NCBI GenBank assembly: GCA_963667075.1
Contig: OY762938.1
Span: 1,550,001-1,614,000, forward strand
DNA: 64,000 nt
Direction of reading: 5' to 3'
Origin: G963667075 sp963667075
GTDB taxonomy: Bacteria > Pseudomonadota > Alphaproteobacteria > Micavibrionales > Micavibrionaceae
Shown: positions 33,534-42,535 of the stretch, piece after piece
Layout: every line of letters starts with the position of its first letter
How positions within the stretch are numbered: position 1 is the first letter of the stretch
Position numbers and translations under genes: made by a program
The notes under the pieces: generated by a model
Databases searched by the model: none
What the model saw: the letters and a program-made list of their open reading frames with translations, nothing else
What the model was told of the DNA's origin: nothing

Positions 33534-34913
33534 ATGGCAAGGAAGTCTCAGAAAAATTTTGTGTGTCAGACATGTGGGAGCGTGCAACCGCGCTGGTCCG
33601 GCAAATGTGATGCGTGTGGTGCGTGGAACAGTATTGTAGAAGAAATTACAGAAAGTACTGCGCCAAAAGGGCTTGGCTCAAATAAAAGCGGAAGAACACT
33701 GAATTTTACGTCCCTGAAAGGAGCGCAGTCCTCTAGGAATATTGTGCGTCATAAATCGGGGAGCGCAGAGTTTGATCGTGTCACAGGAGGCGGTCTTGTG
33801 CCGGGTGCGGCTCTTCTCATCGGCGGTGATCCCGGTATAGGAAAATCGACACTTCTTTTGCAGATTGTATGCTCTTTAGCTGAGAACGGTACGGCCTGTG
33901 CCTATGTTTCCGGTGAGGAAGCGATTGACCAGATTCGCCTGCGTGCGGACCGTCTTGAACATGCCGATGCGCCTGTTAATCTCGCGGCGGCAACGAATGT
34001 CAGGGATATTGTGGCGTCTATGGAAGACAGCGATATGAAGCTTTTTGTCATAGATTCTATTCAGACAATGTATATTGATACGATTGACAGTGCACCCGGA
34101 ACGGTAACGCAGGTACGGACCTGTGCGCAGGAAATTACGCGTGTGGCCAAGAAAAACGGCATTTGTGTTTTGTTTGTCGGGCATGTGACCAAAGAGGGAC
34201 AGATTGCGGGCCCTCGTGTGCTGGAACACATGGTGGATACGGTTCTTTATTTTGAAGGAGACAGAGGGCATCAGTTCCGTATTCTCCGTACGGTAAAAAA
34301 CCGTTTTGGTCCGACAGATGAAATTGGCGTATTTGAAATGTCTCATACAGGGCTTATGGATGTAACGAATCCCTCTGAACTCTTTCTGGCTCAACGTCAG
34401 GATGATGTTGCGGGGAGTGTCGTATTTGCCGGGCTTGAGGGGAGCCGTCCGGTGTTGGTCGAAATTCAGGCACTGATCGCGCCATCTTCTCTGGCGACGC
34501 CGCGCCGTTCAGTCATTGGCTGGGATCATAGCCGTTTGGCAATGGTTTTGGCTGTTTTGGAAGCGCGCTGTGGTATTGAGTTCTCTGGTCATGATGTGTT
34601 TCTAAACGTTGCGGGTGGTATCAGAATTACAGAGCCAGCGGCAGATCTGGCTGTTGCGGCGGCTTTAATCAGTTCTCATCATAATAAGCCTGTGATGGGG
34701 AATCGTGTCTTTTTTGGAGAGATAGGGTTGTCTGGTGAAATAAGGCCGGTGGCACAACCTGACTTGCGTTTGAAGGAGTCTGCAAAGCTGGGGTTTGATG
34801 GGGCTGTCCTGCCTTTTGTGTCTTCAAAGAAAGAAAAACAAATAACTGATTTTGATACACAGAAGATCAAACATGTTCTGGATCTGGCCGATTTTTTTGG
34901 CAGAACAGTTTGA
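33534..34913 (+). CDS. radA: DNA repair protein RadA
   Basis: A 459-residue RecA-like helicase that promotes branch migration in recombination. It has the N-terminal C4 zinc finger (CQTCGSVQPRWSGKCDACG), Walker A (GGDPGIGKSTLL), the RadA-specific KNRFG motif (VKNRFGPTDEIGVF), and a Lon-like C-terminal domain (NVAGGIRITEPAADLAVAAA). The start at 33534 gives MARKSQKNFVCQTCG; the frame opens 66 bases earlier inside the EAL gene. Length is normal. Confidence 0.97.
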   Translation: MARKSQKNFVCQTCGSVQPRWSGKCDACGAWNSIVEEITESTAPKGLGSNKSGRTLNFTSLKGAQSSRNIVRHKSGSAEFDRVTGGGLVPGAALLIGGDPGIGKSTLLLQIVCSLAENGTACAYVSGEEAIDQIRLRADRLEHADAPVNLAAATNVRDIVASMEDSDMKLFVIDSIQTMYIDTIDSAPGTVTQVRTCAQEITRVAKKNGICVLFVGHVTKEGQIAGPRVLEHMVDTVLYFEGDRGHQFRILRTVKNRFGPTDEIGVFEMSHTGLMDVTNPSELFLAQRQDDVAGSVVFAGLEGSRPVLVEIQALIAPSSLATPRRSVIGWDHSRLAMVLAVLEARCGIEFSGHDVFLNVAGGIRITEPAADLAVAAALISSHHNKPVMGNRVFFGEIGLSGEIRPVAQPDLRLKESAKLGFDGAVLPFVSSKKEKQITDFDTQKIKHVLDLADFFGRTV

Positions 34914-35027
34914 TTTTCTGAATAAAAGGACTTAATTAACCTATGAGTTCTTGCAATATGTCTTTCGCTCACGTATCAATCAACTCTTGAGGTTTACGAA
35001 TTATACTTACGAATTATATGTAGATTC

Positions 35028-35801
35028 ATGACAATTGCCCTTATCATTGATGTTGTTGCCGTATTGGTTTTATTAATTTCTGCGCTGGTTTCATTTCTGC
35101 GTGGTTTTATTCGTGAGTTCCTGACGGTCTTAGGTGTTATTGGTGGCTTTTTTGCTGCTGTTTTCTTTGCGCCGCTGCTGTCTCCCCTCGTTTATAGCTG
35201 GTTTGGTATAGAAGAAGGGGATGATGTTGGTCGCTTATTTGGTGCGATTCCTTATGATTATGTCGCTGAAGGGTTATCTTACGGCGGTATTTTTGTCGCT
35301 GTTCTGATCGCGCTTTCTATTGTTAATCATTTTATTTCTAATGCAATCAGTTCTGCCGGACTTGGTGCAATTGACCGCACATTTGGTGTTATTTTCGGTC
35401 TTGTAAGAGGTGTCTTATTACTTGGTCTACTCTATCTTCCTCTTCATATGATGCTTTCCGATGAGGAAAAGGATTCTTATTTTGGTGAGTCCCGCTCCCA
35501 TGTCTATATTGAGATGACAGCCTCGTGGCTCTCAACTTTCCTGCCTGGCGGGGCAGAAGAGGTCATTGAAGAAAACGCGGCCAAAACGGGTGATTTGCTC
35601 GAAGAAACACGCAAGAAATTGCAGGCAATTGACGTGCTTCGCAGTGATGATTCCGAAGAAGAAAAAGAAAAGGCATCTTCCACGAATGCCGGGGCGTCTA
35701 ATACGGATAAACCGGATCATGAAGAAGGCTACAAAAAGGAAGAACGAACGGGCCTTGAAAAACTGATTGAACAAGAAACGAAAAAAGAATTTACCCAATG
35801 A
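35028..35801 (+). CDS. cvpA: CvpA-family membrane protein
   Basis: A 257-residue inner-membrane protein with four hydrophobic helices in the first 150 residues, including the family start DVVAVLVLLISALVSFLRGF and IREFLTVLGVIGGFFAAVFF, and a long charged cytoplasmic tail (about 165-257) rich in Glu and Lys. CvpA is needed for colicin V export and envelope robustness in E. coli. It overlaps purF by ATGA, the classic cvpA-purF arrangement. A 114-base gap separates it from radA. Confidence 0.93.
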   Translation: MTIALIIDVVAVLVLLISALVSFLRGFIREFLTVLGVIGGFFAAVFFAPLLSPLVYSWFGIEEGDDVGRLFGAIPYDYVAEGLSYGGIFVAVLIALSIVNHFISNAISSAGLGAIDRTFGVIFGLVRGVLLLGLLYLPLHMMLSDEEKDSYFGESRSHVYIEMTASWLSTFLPGGAEEVIEENAAKTGDLLEETRKKLQAIDVLRSDDSEEEKEKASSTNAGASNTDKPDHEEGYKKEERTGLEKLIEQETKKEFTQ

Positions 35802-37258
35802 TATCTCACATTCCATCCTGTCCTTTTGATGATGATAAACTCCATGAGGAGTGCGGTGTGTTTGGCGTGTTTGGCCATAAGGATGCCTCTGCTCTTACGG
35901 CTTTGGGATTGCACGCGCTTCAACACAGAGGACAGGAAGCCGCTGGTATTGTTTCTCACGATGGCGTGCATTTTTATTCTCATAAAGCGCTTGGGCTGGT
36001 GGATACCAATTTTAGCAGCAAGGATGTTATAGAGACACTAAAGGGCGATTTTGCGATAGGGCATAATCGTTATTCTACAACAGGTCAACCATTGCTCCGT
36101 AATGTTCAGCCGCTCTATGCGGATATGGCTTTCGGTGGTTTTGCTGTGGCGCATAACGGTAATCTGACTAATGCACATTTTTTGCGGCAGAAGCTTGTAA
36201 AAAACGGCTCTTTGTTTCATTCTACAACGGATACGGAAACTATTCTTCACCTGATGGCGGCGTCTGGTGAGGCATCAGTGCTTGATCGTTTCATTGATGC
36301 GATAAAGCAAATAAAAGGGGCGTACTCTATTGTGGCTTGCTCTAACGATCAGATTATAGGCGTGCGTGATCCTTACGGTATTCGTCCCCTTGTTCTTGGT
36401 AAGCTCGGGGATGCTTATATTCTCGCTTCGGAGAGTTGTGCGCTTGATATTATTGGCGCAAGCTGTGTCAGGGAAATTGAGCCGGGTGAACTGATTGTGT
36501 TGAGCCGGGACGGTATAAAGAGCCATAAAATTTTCCCTGAGGCGCGGTCTCGTTTTTGTATCTTTGAATATATTTATTTTGCACGGCCGGATAGCTTTAT
36601 CGAAGGGGCCTCTGTCTATGAAATGCGCAAAAATATTGGCGTAGAATTGGCGCGGGAAGCACCGTGCGAGGCCGATCTGGTTGTGCCTGTCCCGGATAGC
36701 GGGGTGCCGGCTGCGATTGGTTATGCGCAGGCAAGCCATATGCCTTTTGAGCTTGGTATCATAAGAAACCACTATGTCGGTCGTACCTTTATTGAGCCGA
36801 CCGATTATATTCGTCATCTCGGGGTTAAGTTAAAGCACAATGCAAATCGTGCTTTTTTGAAAGATAAAAAAGTTGTGCTGGTCGATGATTCCATTGTGCG
36901 CGGAACGACGTCCCGAAAAATAGTTGAAATGGTCCGTGCGGCAGGCGCAAAAGAAGTGCATATGCGGATTTCTTCGCCGCCGACAAAACATAGCTGTTTC
37001 TATGGTATTGATACGCCATCTTCCGAAGAATTAATGGCGCATACCCATAGTGTAGAAGAAATCTGCAAGGAGATTAAAGCGGATTCTCTGGCGTATATAT
37101 CTGTAGATGGACTTTACCGCGCTATGGGTGAAACAGGCCGGGATGCAAATTGTCCGCAATATTGCGATGCGTGTTTCACAGGCGATTATGCGGTGGATCT
37201 GGTCGATCATGATTTGCAGCAAACGGGCGTCAACGTCTCAGGCTTAAAAGAGCACTAG
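35798..37258 (+). CDS. purF: Amidophosphoribosyltransferase
   Basis: A 486-residue enzyme catalysing the first step of purine synthesis. The sequence starts with a short propeptide before ECGVFGVFGH, whose Cys becomes the N-terminal nucleophile of the glutaminase domain (class II). Glutaminase elements HRGQEAAGIV and HNRYSTTGQP follow, and the phosphoribosyltransferase domain carries VVLVDDSIVRGTTSRKIV. Cysteines near the C-terminus (CPQYCDACFTG) match the iron-sulfur type. Translationally coupled to cvpA. Confidence 0.97.
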   Translation: MISHIPSCPFDDDKLHEECGVFGVFGHKDASALTALGLHALQHRGQEAAGIVSHDGVHFYSHKALGLVDTNFSSKDVIETLKGDFAIGHNRYSTTGQPLLRNVQPLYADMAFGGFAVAHNGNLTNAHFLRQKLVKNGSLFHSTTDTETILHLMAASGEASVLDRFIDAIKQIKGAYSIVACSNDQIIGVRDPYGIRPLVLGKLGDAYILASESCALDIIGASCVREIEPGELIVLSRDGIKSHKIFPEARSRFCIFEYIYFARPDSFIEGASVYEMRKNIGVELAREAPCEADLVVPVPDSGVPAAIGYAQASHMPFELGIIRNHYVGRTFIEPTDYIRHLGVKLKHNANRAFLKDKKVVLVDDSIVRGTTSRKIVEMVRAAGAKEVHMRISSPPTKHSCFYGIDTPSSEELMAHTHSVEEICKEIKADSLAYISVDGLYRAMGETGRDANCPQYCDACFTGDYAVDLVDHDLQQTGVNVSGLKEH

Positions 37259-37305
37259 ATACTTTGTGCAGTGGGGTGTGTGGTGTGTGGTGACACGTAA
37301 TGTCC

Positions 37306-37335
37306 CGTCACTGCGTTCGCTAAAACGCAATGACG
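37306..37335. repeat. Imperfect inverted repeat between purF and the MscS-type gene
   Basis: Arms cgtcactgcgtt and aacgcaatgacg (11 of 12 paired) around a 6-base loop, located in the 93-base gap between two convergent genes. It lacks a T tract, so it may be a weak bidirectional terminator or a member of a genome-wide palindromic repeat family. Confidence 0.5.
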
Positions 37336-37351
37336 CTGGCATGAGCCGTGT

Positions 37352-38200
37352 TTAAGCCGCTTTATCTTTATTAGCAGAGGCGGCATTATTGGCCGGTTTT
37401 GGATCGACATGTTCAACGATTTGCGTTGGGAACGGAATGGTGATGCCGTCTTTGTCCAAAGCTTCCTTAAAGGCTTTGGTCATATCCCATTTCAAGGTCC
37501 AGTAGTCAGAGGCTTTGCACCAGATACGGACAATAATATCAACGGAGAAGTCCCCCATATTGCTGACCATGATTTGCGGTTCTTTGCCATCTGTCGTAAT
37601 AAGGCGTTCTTCCTTGCTTACAACCTTGTTTAGCGTTTTTATGGCATCATCCATGTCGTCATTATAAGAAATGCCGATGATGAAATCTTGTCTGCGTTGC
37701 TGGTTACGGGAAAAATTCATAATCTCGTTATTCCAGATGGCGCTGTTTGGACAAAAGATGTAAACATTGTCTGATGTAGATAATTCTGCACCAAATAAAC
37801 CAAGTGATTTTACAGTGCCGCTTGTACTGCCAAATGTAATAAAGTCTCCAACATTGAAAGGGCGAAGGACTAAAAGCATAACGCCGGCGGCGACGTTAGA
37901 GAGCGTGCCTTGTAAAGCAAGACCGATGGCGAGGCCTGCCGCACCAAGGACCGCGATTAAGCTGGCTGTCTGAACACCGAACTGGGCCAGAACCGTGATA
38001 AGGGCAACAGACAAAATTGAATACTTAAGTAAGCCGCCTAGAAAATGCCTGAGTGTCTCATCAAGTTTTTGAATCTTCAGGAAGCGCTTTTGTATCCAGT
38101 TTCCGATGACCCAACCTGCAATCAGAATTAAAATAGCACTTAAGACGCGCACGCCCCATATAGCGGCCAGAGATGCGCCAGTCTGAATCGTCTCTTCCAT
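37352..38200 (-). CDS. MscS-family small-conductance mechanosensitive channel
   Basis: A 282-residue inner-membrane channel that opens under hypo-osmotic stress. It has about three membrane helices. The third (pore) helix bears the typical Gly/Ala pattern LGAAGLAIGLALQGTLSNVA followed by LLVLRPFNVGDFITFG, then the beta domain and alpha/beta C-terminal cage (NSAIWNNEIMNFSRNQQRR). Length matches E. coli MscS. It lies upstream of nothing else on its strand except der, which ends 33 bases before its start. Confidence 0.95.
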   Translation of the reverse strand: MEETIQTGASLAAIWGVRVLSAILILIAGWVIGNWIQKRFLKIQKLDETLRHFLGGLLKYSILSVALITVLAQFGVQTASLIAVLGAAGLAIGLALQGTLSNVAAGVMLLVLRPFNVGDFITFGSTSGTVKSLGLFGAELSTSDNVYIFCPNSAIWNNEIMNFSRNQQRRQDFIIGISYNDDMDDAIKTLNKVVSKEERLITTDGKEPQIMVSNMGDFSVDIIVRIWCKASDYWTLKWDMTKAFKEALDKDGITIPFPTQIVEHVDPKPANNAASANKDKAA

Positions 38201-38233
38201 GGTTACGACCTCCTCTCGATGTTGAAATAGAGG

Positions 38234-39655
38234 CTAAGCATAGGGGTTTTTACTCGTTCTGACAAGTAATCGTATCGGAACGGATTTAATATCGTAATCT
38301 TCCCGCAATCCGTTGATGATATAACGTTTGTATGAATCCGGCAGATCTTTCGGTTTTGACACCCACACGGCAAAAGTAGGCGGTCTCGTTTTGATTTGTG
38401 TTATATAGCGTAATCGGTTTGGACGGCCTTGCGTCAAGGGCGGCGGATGATGGGACACCAGATGATCCAGCCAGCGGTTTAATCTGCCGGTTGCGATTCG
38501 CTTATTCCAGTTATCATAGGCAAAAAGACATTTTTTCATCAACGCCTCAAGGCCTTTTTCTTTTAAGGCTGAAATAGTGACATAGGGGATATCTTTCACC
38601 TGCGCCAGAGAATGCGCTACTTTATCTTTGTAGAATTCCAGCGCTTCTTTTTTATCTTTTGTAATGTCCCATTTATTGACAGCAATGACGAGCGCGCGGC
38701 CTTCATTAATGACGTGACGGGCGATCGTCAGATCCTGTTTGTCAAGGGCTTGTTCTGCGTCCAGCACAAGGATGACGATCTGGGCCAGACGGATGGCACG
38801 CAACGCATCATCAATGGCCATTTTTTCGATTTTGTCTTTGATTTTTGATTTGCGGCGCATGCCGGCTGTGTCAACCAGCTTGAATTTTTTTTCTTCAAAC
38901 GTCCAGTCAACCGCAATCGCATCTCTGGTAATGCCGGCCTCCGGGCCTGTCATAACCCGGTTTTCTTTTACAAGTGCATTCAAAAGAGTCGATTTTCCGG
39001 CATTTGGACGCCCGACTATCGCAATTTTTATAGGTTTGTCGTCGCTTGTTTCTTCGTCTTCCAGTGCTGCAAAATCAAAGTCTTCATCGCCTTCGAGAGA
39101 GTCGAGATCTTTGCCTTTTAGAAAATCGAAGGATTCGTCTTTATCATGCATGGATTCTTCATCGGGGAAGAAGGGGGCCAGCGCATCATAAATGTCTTGA
39201 ATACCGTGGCCGTGTGCGGCTGAAATGGGGATGGGGTCGCCAAGGCCAAGGCTGTAGGCTTCGGCTGTGCCGGCCATGGCGGTGGTTTCGTTCTCACATT
39301 TGTTGGCCACTAGAATCGTAGGTATGCCGAGTTTTCTAAGCCATTTTGCAAAAGCTTTATCAAGTGGATTGACGCCTTCGCGGCCATCAATCAAAAAAAG
39401 CACAGCGTCTGCCCGTTTCAGGGCTTCTTCTGTTTGGGTTCGCATGCGGCTTTCTATGCTGCCATCGAACGAGTCTTCAAGGCCGGCCGTATCAAGAATG
39501 CGGATGGGATAATCCAGAATCCACCCATCCGTTTCCCGAAAATCACGTGTGACGCCCGGGGTGTTATCAACAATAGCAAGCCTCTTTTTGGCAAATCTGT
39601 TGAACAGGGTAGACTTTCCGACATTAGGTCGGCCTATAATGGCGAGTGTAAACAT
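38234..39655 (-). CDS. der: Ribosome-biogenesis GTPase Der (EngA)
   Basis: A 473-residue protein with two consecutive GTPase domains and a KH-like C-terminal domain. It acts in 50S subunit maturation. First domain: GRPNVGKSTLFN, DTAGLEDS, ANKCE; second domain (from about 200): GRPNAGKSTLLN, DTAGMRRKS, NKWD. An acidic linker (SLEGDEDFDFAALEDEETSD) joins them. It follows bamB by 24 bases on the same strand, the usual bamB-der order. Confidence 0.97.
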   Translation of the reverse strand: MFTLAIIGRPNVGKSTLFNRFAKKRLAIVDNTPGVTRDFRETDGWILDYPIRILDTAGLEDSFDGSIESRMRTQTEEALKRADAVLFLIDGREGVNPLDKAFAKWLRKLGIPTILVANKCENETTAMAGTAEAYSLGLGDPIPISAAHGHGIQDIYDALAPFFPDEESMHDKDESFDFLKGKDLDSLEGDEDFDFAALEDEETSDDKPIKIAIVGRPNAGKSTLLNALVKENRVMTGPEAGITRDAIAVDWTFEEKKFKLVDTAGMRRKSKIKDKIEKMAIDDALRAIRLAQIVILVLDAEQALDKQDLTIARHVINEGRALVIAVNKWDITKDKKEALEFYKDKVAHSLAQVKDIPYVTISALKEKGLEALMKKCLFAYDNWNKRIATGRLNRWLDHLVSHHPPPLTQGRPNRLRYITQIKTRPPTFAVWVSKPKDLPDSYKRYIINGLREDYDIKSVPIRLLVRTSKNPYA

Positions 39656-39679
39656 TATGTTCTTCTCTTTGACTTTCTT

Positions 39680-41014
39680 TTATCTGAAGGCCGTTAATGT
39701 ACCGTCTTCATCCAGAAGGTACAGGGTTGAACCGGCAACGACCGGCGCAATGGTAATCGTATCGCCCGTAGACCATTGTCTTAGGATGTCTCCATTTGCG
39801 GGGGATACTTCCAGCACGTCTCCGTCAGTCCCTGCCAGAATCAGGCGGCTGCCCGCCATAACAGGCCCTTTCCAGAATATATGGCCGGTTTTGTCTTCTT
39901 CATCCTTGAAACGGGGGAGTTGTTTGATCCATTGAATTTCACCAGTATTTCTTGCCAGCGCGATCAGTTCATTATCGGAAGAAAGAACAAAAACATAATC
40001 TCCCGTGACCCATGGTGTTTCTGCGCCGCCGACATTATGTTGCCATAAAGGCCTGCCTGAGCGCGCATCAATGGCACCAAGTTTCCCGGCAAAGCTGATG
40101 GCAATGACAATGTCTCTGTCTATAACCGGCAGAGCACGAATATCAGCCAGAGAGTCCAGGCCGCCAATGCGTTTGGTGGGCGCAAAATTTTCTGACCAGG
40201 CAACGGTCCCGTTTTCGATGTGAAGCGCGTATAACTCACCAGACGAATAGGCCGGTACGATGAGCCCCTGTGTGGCGGCCGGGCTGGCAGAGCCGATAAG
40301 CCCGGCGGATTCATTCAAGCCGGCATGTTCCCATAAAAGTGTCCTGTTTTCAGCACTGTAAGCCATAACGCGATTATCAAGCGTTAGGACAAATATACGA
40401 TTGCCAATGACGGTCGGGGCTGTACGAGAGGGGGCGGTGGTGTCTATGCGCCACTTAATCTGTCCGTTATCGGGGTTCAGCGCAATCAACTCTGCAAACC
40501 CGTTCGTGGCGTAAAGTGTGCCAGAGGCGTAAGAGAGGCCGCCGCCAATGACAGTCTCATCCTCATTTTCAGGCTGGATATCGGTTTTCCAGAGTCTTTT
40601 GCCTTTCTCAACAGAAAAGGCACAAAGGTCAAGATGGGTATCAAGTGTAAACACTTTGTCTCCAAATACGATGGGCTGTGCTGTAAGGGGCAGGGCTCTG
40701 GTGCTGCCTTTTCCTATGGAGGTTGACCATGCTTTTTTCAGGGTATCCGGGGTCAGGGATAAGTTTTGCATGACATGATTCGGGTAGCCGCCCGCTTGCG
40801 GCCAGAACTCATTTGACCAGGGTTTTGGCACAGCAATGTTTTTTACCGGTTCTTTATTTTTGGGCATAAGTGTTTTGTGCAGCTCTAAAATAGAGAGTCG
40901 TTCGCCGGGGAGTGGTGCGGCATCATCTTCGGCACCCAGCCACATATCACTAGAGCAACTGCTTAAGACAACAAGTGCCAGAAAGAACGGTAATATAAAA
41001 ACAGAACGGTTCAT
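39680..41014 (-). CDS. bamB: BamB outer-membrane assembly lipoprotein
   Basis: A 444-residue beta-propeller lipoprotein. Signal and lipobox are clear (LALVVLSSCSSD, Cys about residue 20). PQQ-like repeats follow: VFTLDTHLDLCAFSVEKGKR, LYATNGFAELIALNPDNGQI, IFVLTLDNRVMAYSAENRTL and others, consistent with an eight-bladed propeller that helps BamA insert outer-membrane proteins. It overlaps the stop/start of the upstream TPR-like gene by one base and precedes der, a conserved operon. Confidence 0.95.
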   Translation of the reverse strand: MNRSVFILPFFLALVVLSSCSSDMWLGAEDDAAPLPGERLSILELHKTLMPKNKEPVKNIAVPKPWSNEFWPQAGGYPNHVMQNLSLTPDTLKKAWSTSIGKGSTRALPLTAQPIVFGDKVFTLDTHLDLCAFSVEKGKRLWKTDIQPENEDETVIGGGLSYASGTLYATNGFAELIALNPDNGQIKWRIDTTAPSRTAPTVIGNRIFVLTLDNRVMAYSAENRTLLWEHAGLNESAGLIGSASPAATQGLIVPAYSSGELYALHIENGTVAWSENFAPTKRIGGLDSLADIRALPVIDRDIVIAISFAGKLGAIDARSGRPLWQHNVGGAETPWVTGDYVFVLSSDNELIALARNTGEIQWIKQLPRFKDEEDKTGHIFWKGPVMAGSRLILAGTDGDVLEVSPANGDILRQWSTGDTITIAPVVAGSTLYLLDEDGTLTAFR

Positions 41015-41682
41015 TATTGTGTATCCTCTTCCTGCGTGAGTGTGTAAACATGGACAAGGGCTCTGGCCTGTTCCTTCAAGGTGGGGGAGGCTTTATCAGA
41101 GTCTAAAAGAAGGTTGAGCGTATCTGTTGCTTTTTTTAGATCTTTTTTGCCATGTGCTATGAGTAGGGCCTTGTGAAAAAGAGCTGTTGGATACCATGGA
41201 TTTTCTGGTGCGTTAACGATCGGCTCCAGCAATGGTAGCAGTTCTGTATGATTGACCTCCTCATCTGAAAGCCCGAGGCGTACGTTCATGATGGTTGCGA
41301 GATCTCTGTAAACAGAATCTATAGAAGGGTCGTTGCTTATTGAGATATAAAGGCTGCGCGCTTTTTCTTTTTCTTCACGTTCTATTGAAGAGCCAGCCGC
41401 ATTTAACAAGGCAATGGCTTTGTGTCCCGGCCGTGTGTTATTCAGGAAATCCAGGAAGTCTTTCCCTTCGAAATCTCCTGTCTCTAGAATATTAACGAGA
41501 CGTTTTGTTTCTATCTCATTTTGACGTTTGTTCCAGCTTTTCCAGCCTGTTATGGCGGCTGTGCCTACAACGAGTGCTATAACAGCGATGATAATAAAAT
41601 TTCCATATTTTTTCCAAAGTTTTTCTAGGCGTTCCTGTTTTAGAGCGTCATCAACTTCCTGAATAAAAGCGTTTTCTGTCAT
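41014..41682 (-). CDS. YfgM-like tetratricopeptide periplasmic chaperone/anchor
   Basis: A 222-residue membrane-anchored protein: cytoplasmic N-terminus (ALKQERLEKLWKKYGNF), one membrane helix (about 28-47, IIIAVIALVVGTAAITGW), and a helical TPR-like periplasmic part. The family, called YfgM or TPR-like_2, works with PpiD near the Sec translocon in E. coli. It is the first gene of the yfgM-bamB-der operon, and its gene order supports the call. Confidence 0.9.
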   Translation of the reverse strand: MTENAFIQEVDDALKQERLEKLWKKYGNFIIIAVIALVVGTAAITGWKSWNKRQNEIETKRLVNILETGDFEGKDFLDFLNNTRPGHKAIALLNAAGSSIEREEKEKARSLYISISNDPSIDSVYRDLATIMNVRLGLSDEEVNHTELLPLLEPIVNAPENPWYPTALFHKALLIAHGKKDLKKATDTLNLLLDSDKASPTLKEQARALVHVYTLTQEEDTQ

Positions 41683-41813
41683 TGTTTATCTATTCATGTT
41701 TGCGTTATGTCTACCCGACCTTCTCAGCATAGGCTATCGGGGGCTATTTGTGGGACTATAAAGAAAAGTGCTACGATTTCCAGATATTTTCTTTTTATGA
41801 TACGATATCTCTT

Positions 41814-42155
41814 ATGGTTTTTGATCTGACGACACATCCAGACTTTCAGAAAAAAGTGCTTCAGGCGGGCTTTTCCAACGCTCAATTTAAGAAGTTGGAC
41901 GCTTTGTTTTTGCGTGCGGCGTCTCAAAAAATTATTGTGCACCGGACGGTGGATTGCGATTTTGATGAGGGTGTTGCCACTTTTTGTTATCATAAAAGCC
42001 TTTATCATCCGGCATTATTCAAGTTTATTATCCGGCGCGCCTCACCGAACGCTGTGATGTATGAGCTTTGGAAGGCTGGCAAAGGACGTATTGCCAAAAG
42101 CGGCTTGTTTGAACGGGTCTTCTCCCGGCTTGAGACGGAAATAGAACAGTGTTAA
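41814..42155 (+). CDS. Hypothetical 113-residue protein
   Basis: A basic cytoplasmic protein starting MVFDLTTHPDFQKKVLQAGF and ending RLETEIEQC, with no signal, membrane helix or recognised motif. It is predicted mostly helical. The frame extends to 41748, but the ATG at 41814 is the more natural start although its ribosome binding site is poor. Divergent from the yfgM-like gene, upstream of the ABC exporter scar. Likely real but unassigned. Confidence 0.5.
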   Translation: MVFDLTTHPDFQKKVLQAGFSNAQFKKLDALFLRAASQKIIVHRTVDCDFDEGVATFCYHKSLYHPALFKFIIRRASPNAVMYELWKAGKGRIAKSGLFERVFSRLETEIEQC

Positions 42156-42181
42156 AGATTGTGTCGGGAGATGATCATTGA

Positions 42182-42522
42182 AATACCATTTTACCTACTA
42201 AGCCAGTCAAAAAACTACCCAGAACATTTCCTGAATTTCTGCTGTATATTGTTTCGCGTAACCCGTGGCTCTGGATGAAGCGACAAGCGCGCTTGATAGT
42301 GAATCGGAAAAGCTGATTCAGGACTCTTTAGAAAGGTTGATGGAGGGGAAAACCGTTATTGTTATTGCGCACCGTTTGTCAACCATCGCACATCTGGATA
42401 GACTCGTTGTTATGAATGAGGGTAATATCATCGAAGATGGTGTACATGCTGAGTTATTGAAACGAAATGGCCTTTATGCCAAGCTCTGGTCCATGCAGTC
42501 CGGTGGCTTTTTAAAAGAATAG
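42182..42522 (+). pseudogene. MsbA-type ABC exporter with an out-of-frame internal deletion
   Basis: The left part (42182-42274) encodes, in one frame, an N-terminal exporter-like segment ILPTKPVKKLPRTFPEFLLY ending RNPWLW. The right part (GTG at 42265 to 42522) encodes the last 85 residues of an ABC ATPase: Walker B and D-loop ALDEATSALDSE, the H-loop VIVIAHRLSTIA and the end VHAELLKRNGLYAKLWSMQS. Membrane domain, Walker A and signature motif are missing. The two parts are in different frames and meet in a short shared sequence (about gctctgg), so a deletion between short repeats is the likely origin. The left frame has no ATG, so further decay is present. Non-functional as an exporter. Confidence 0.8.
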
Positions 42523-42535
42523 AAGATGGAATATT

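Noticed and set aside
33876..34394. 172-residue minus-strand open frame
   Set aside because: Antisense to radA with no recognisable domain; shadow frame.
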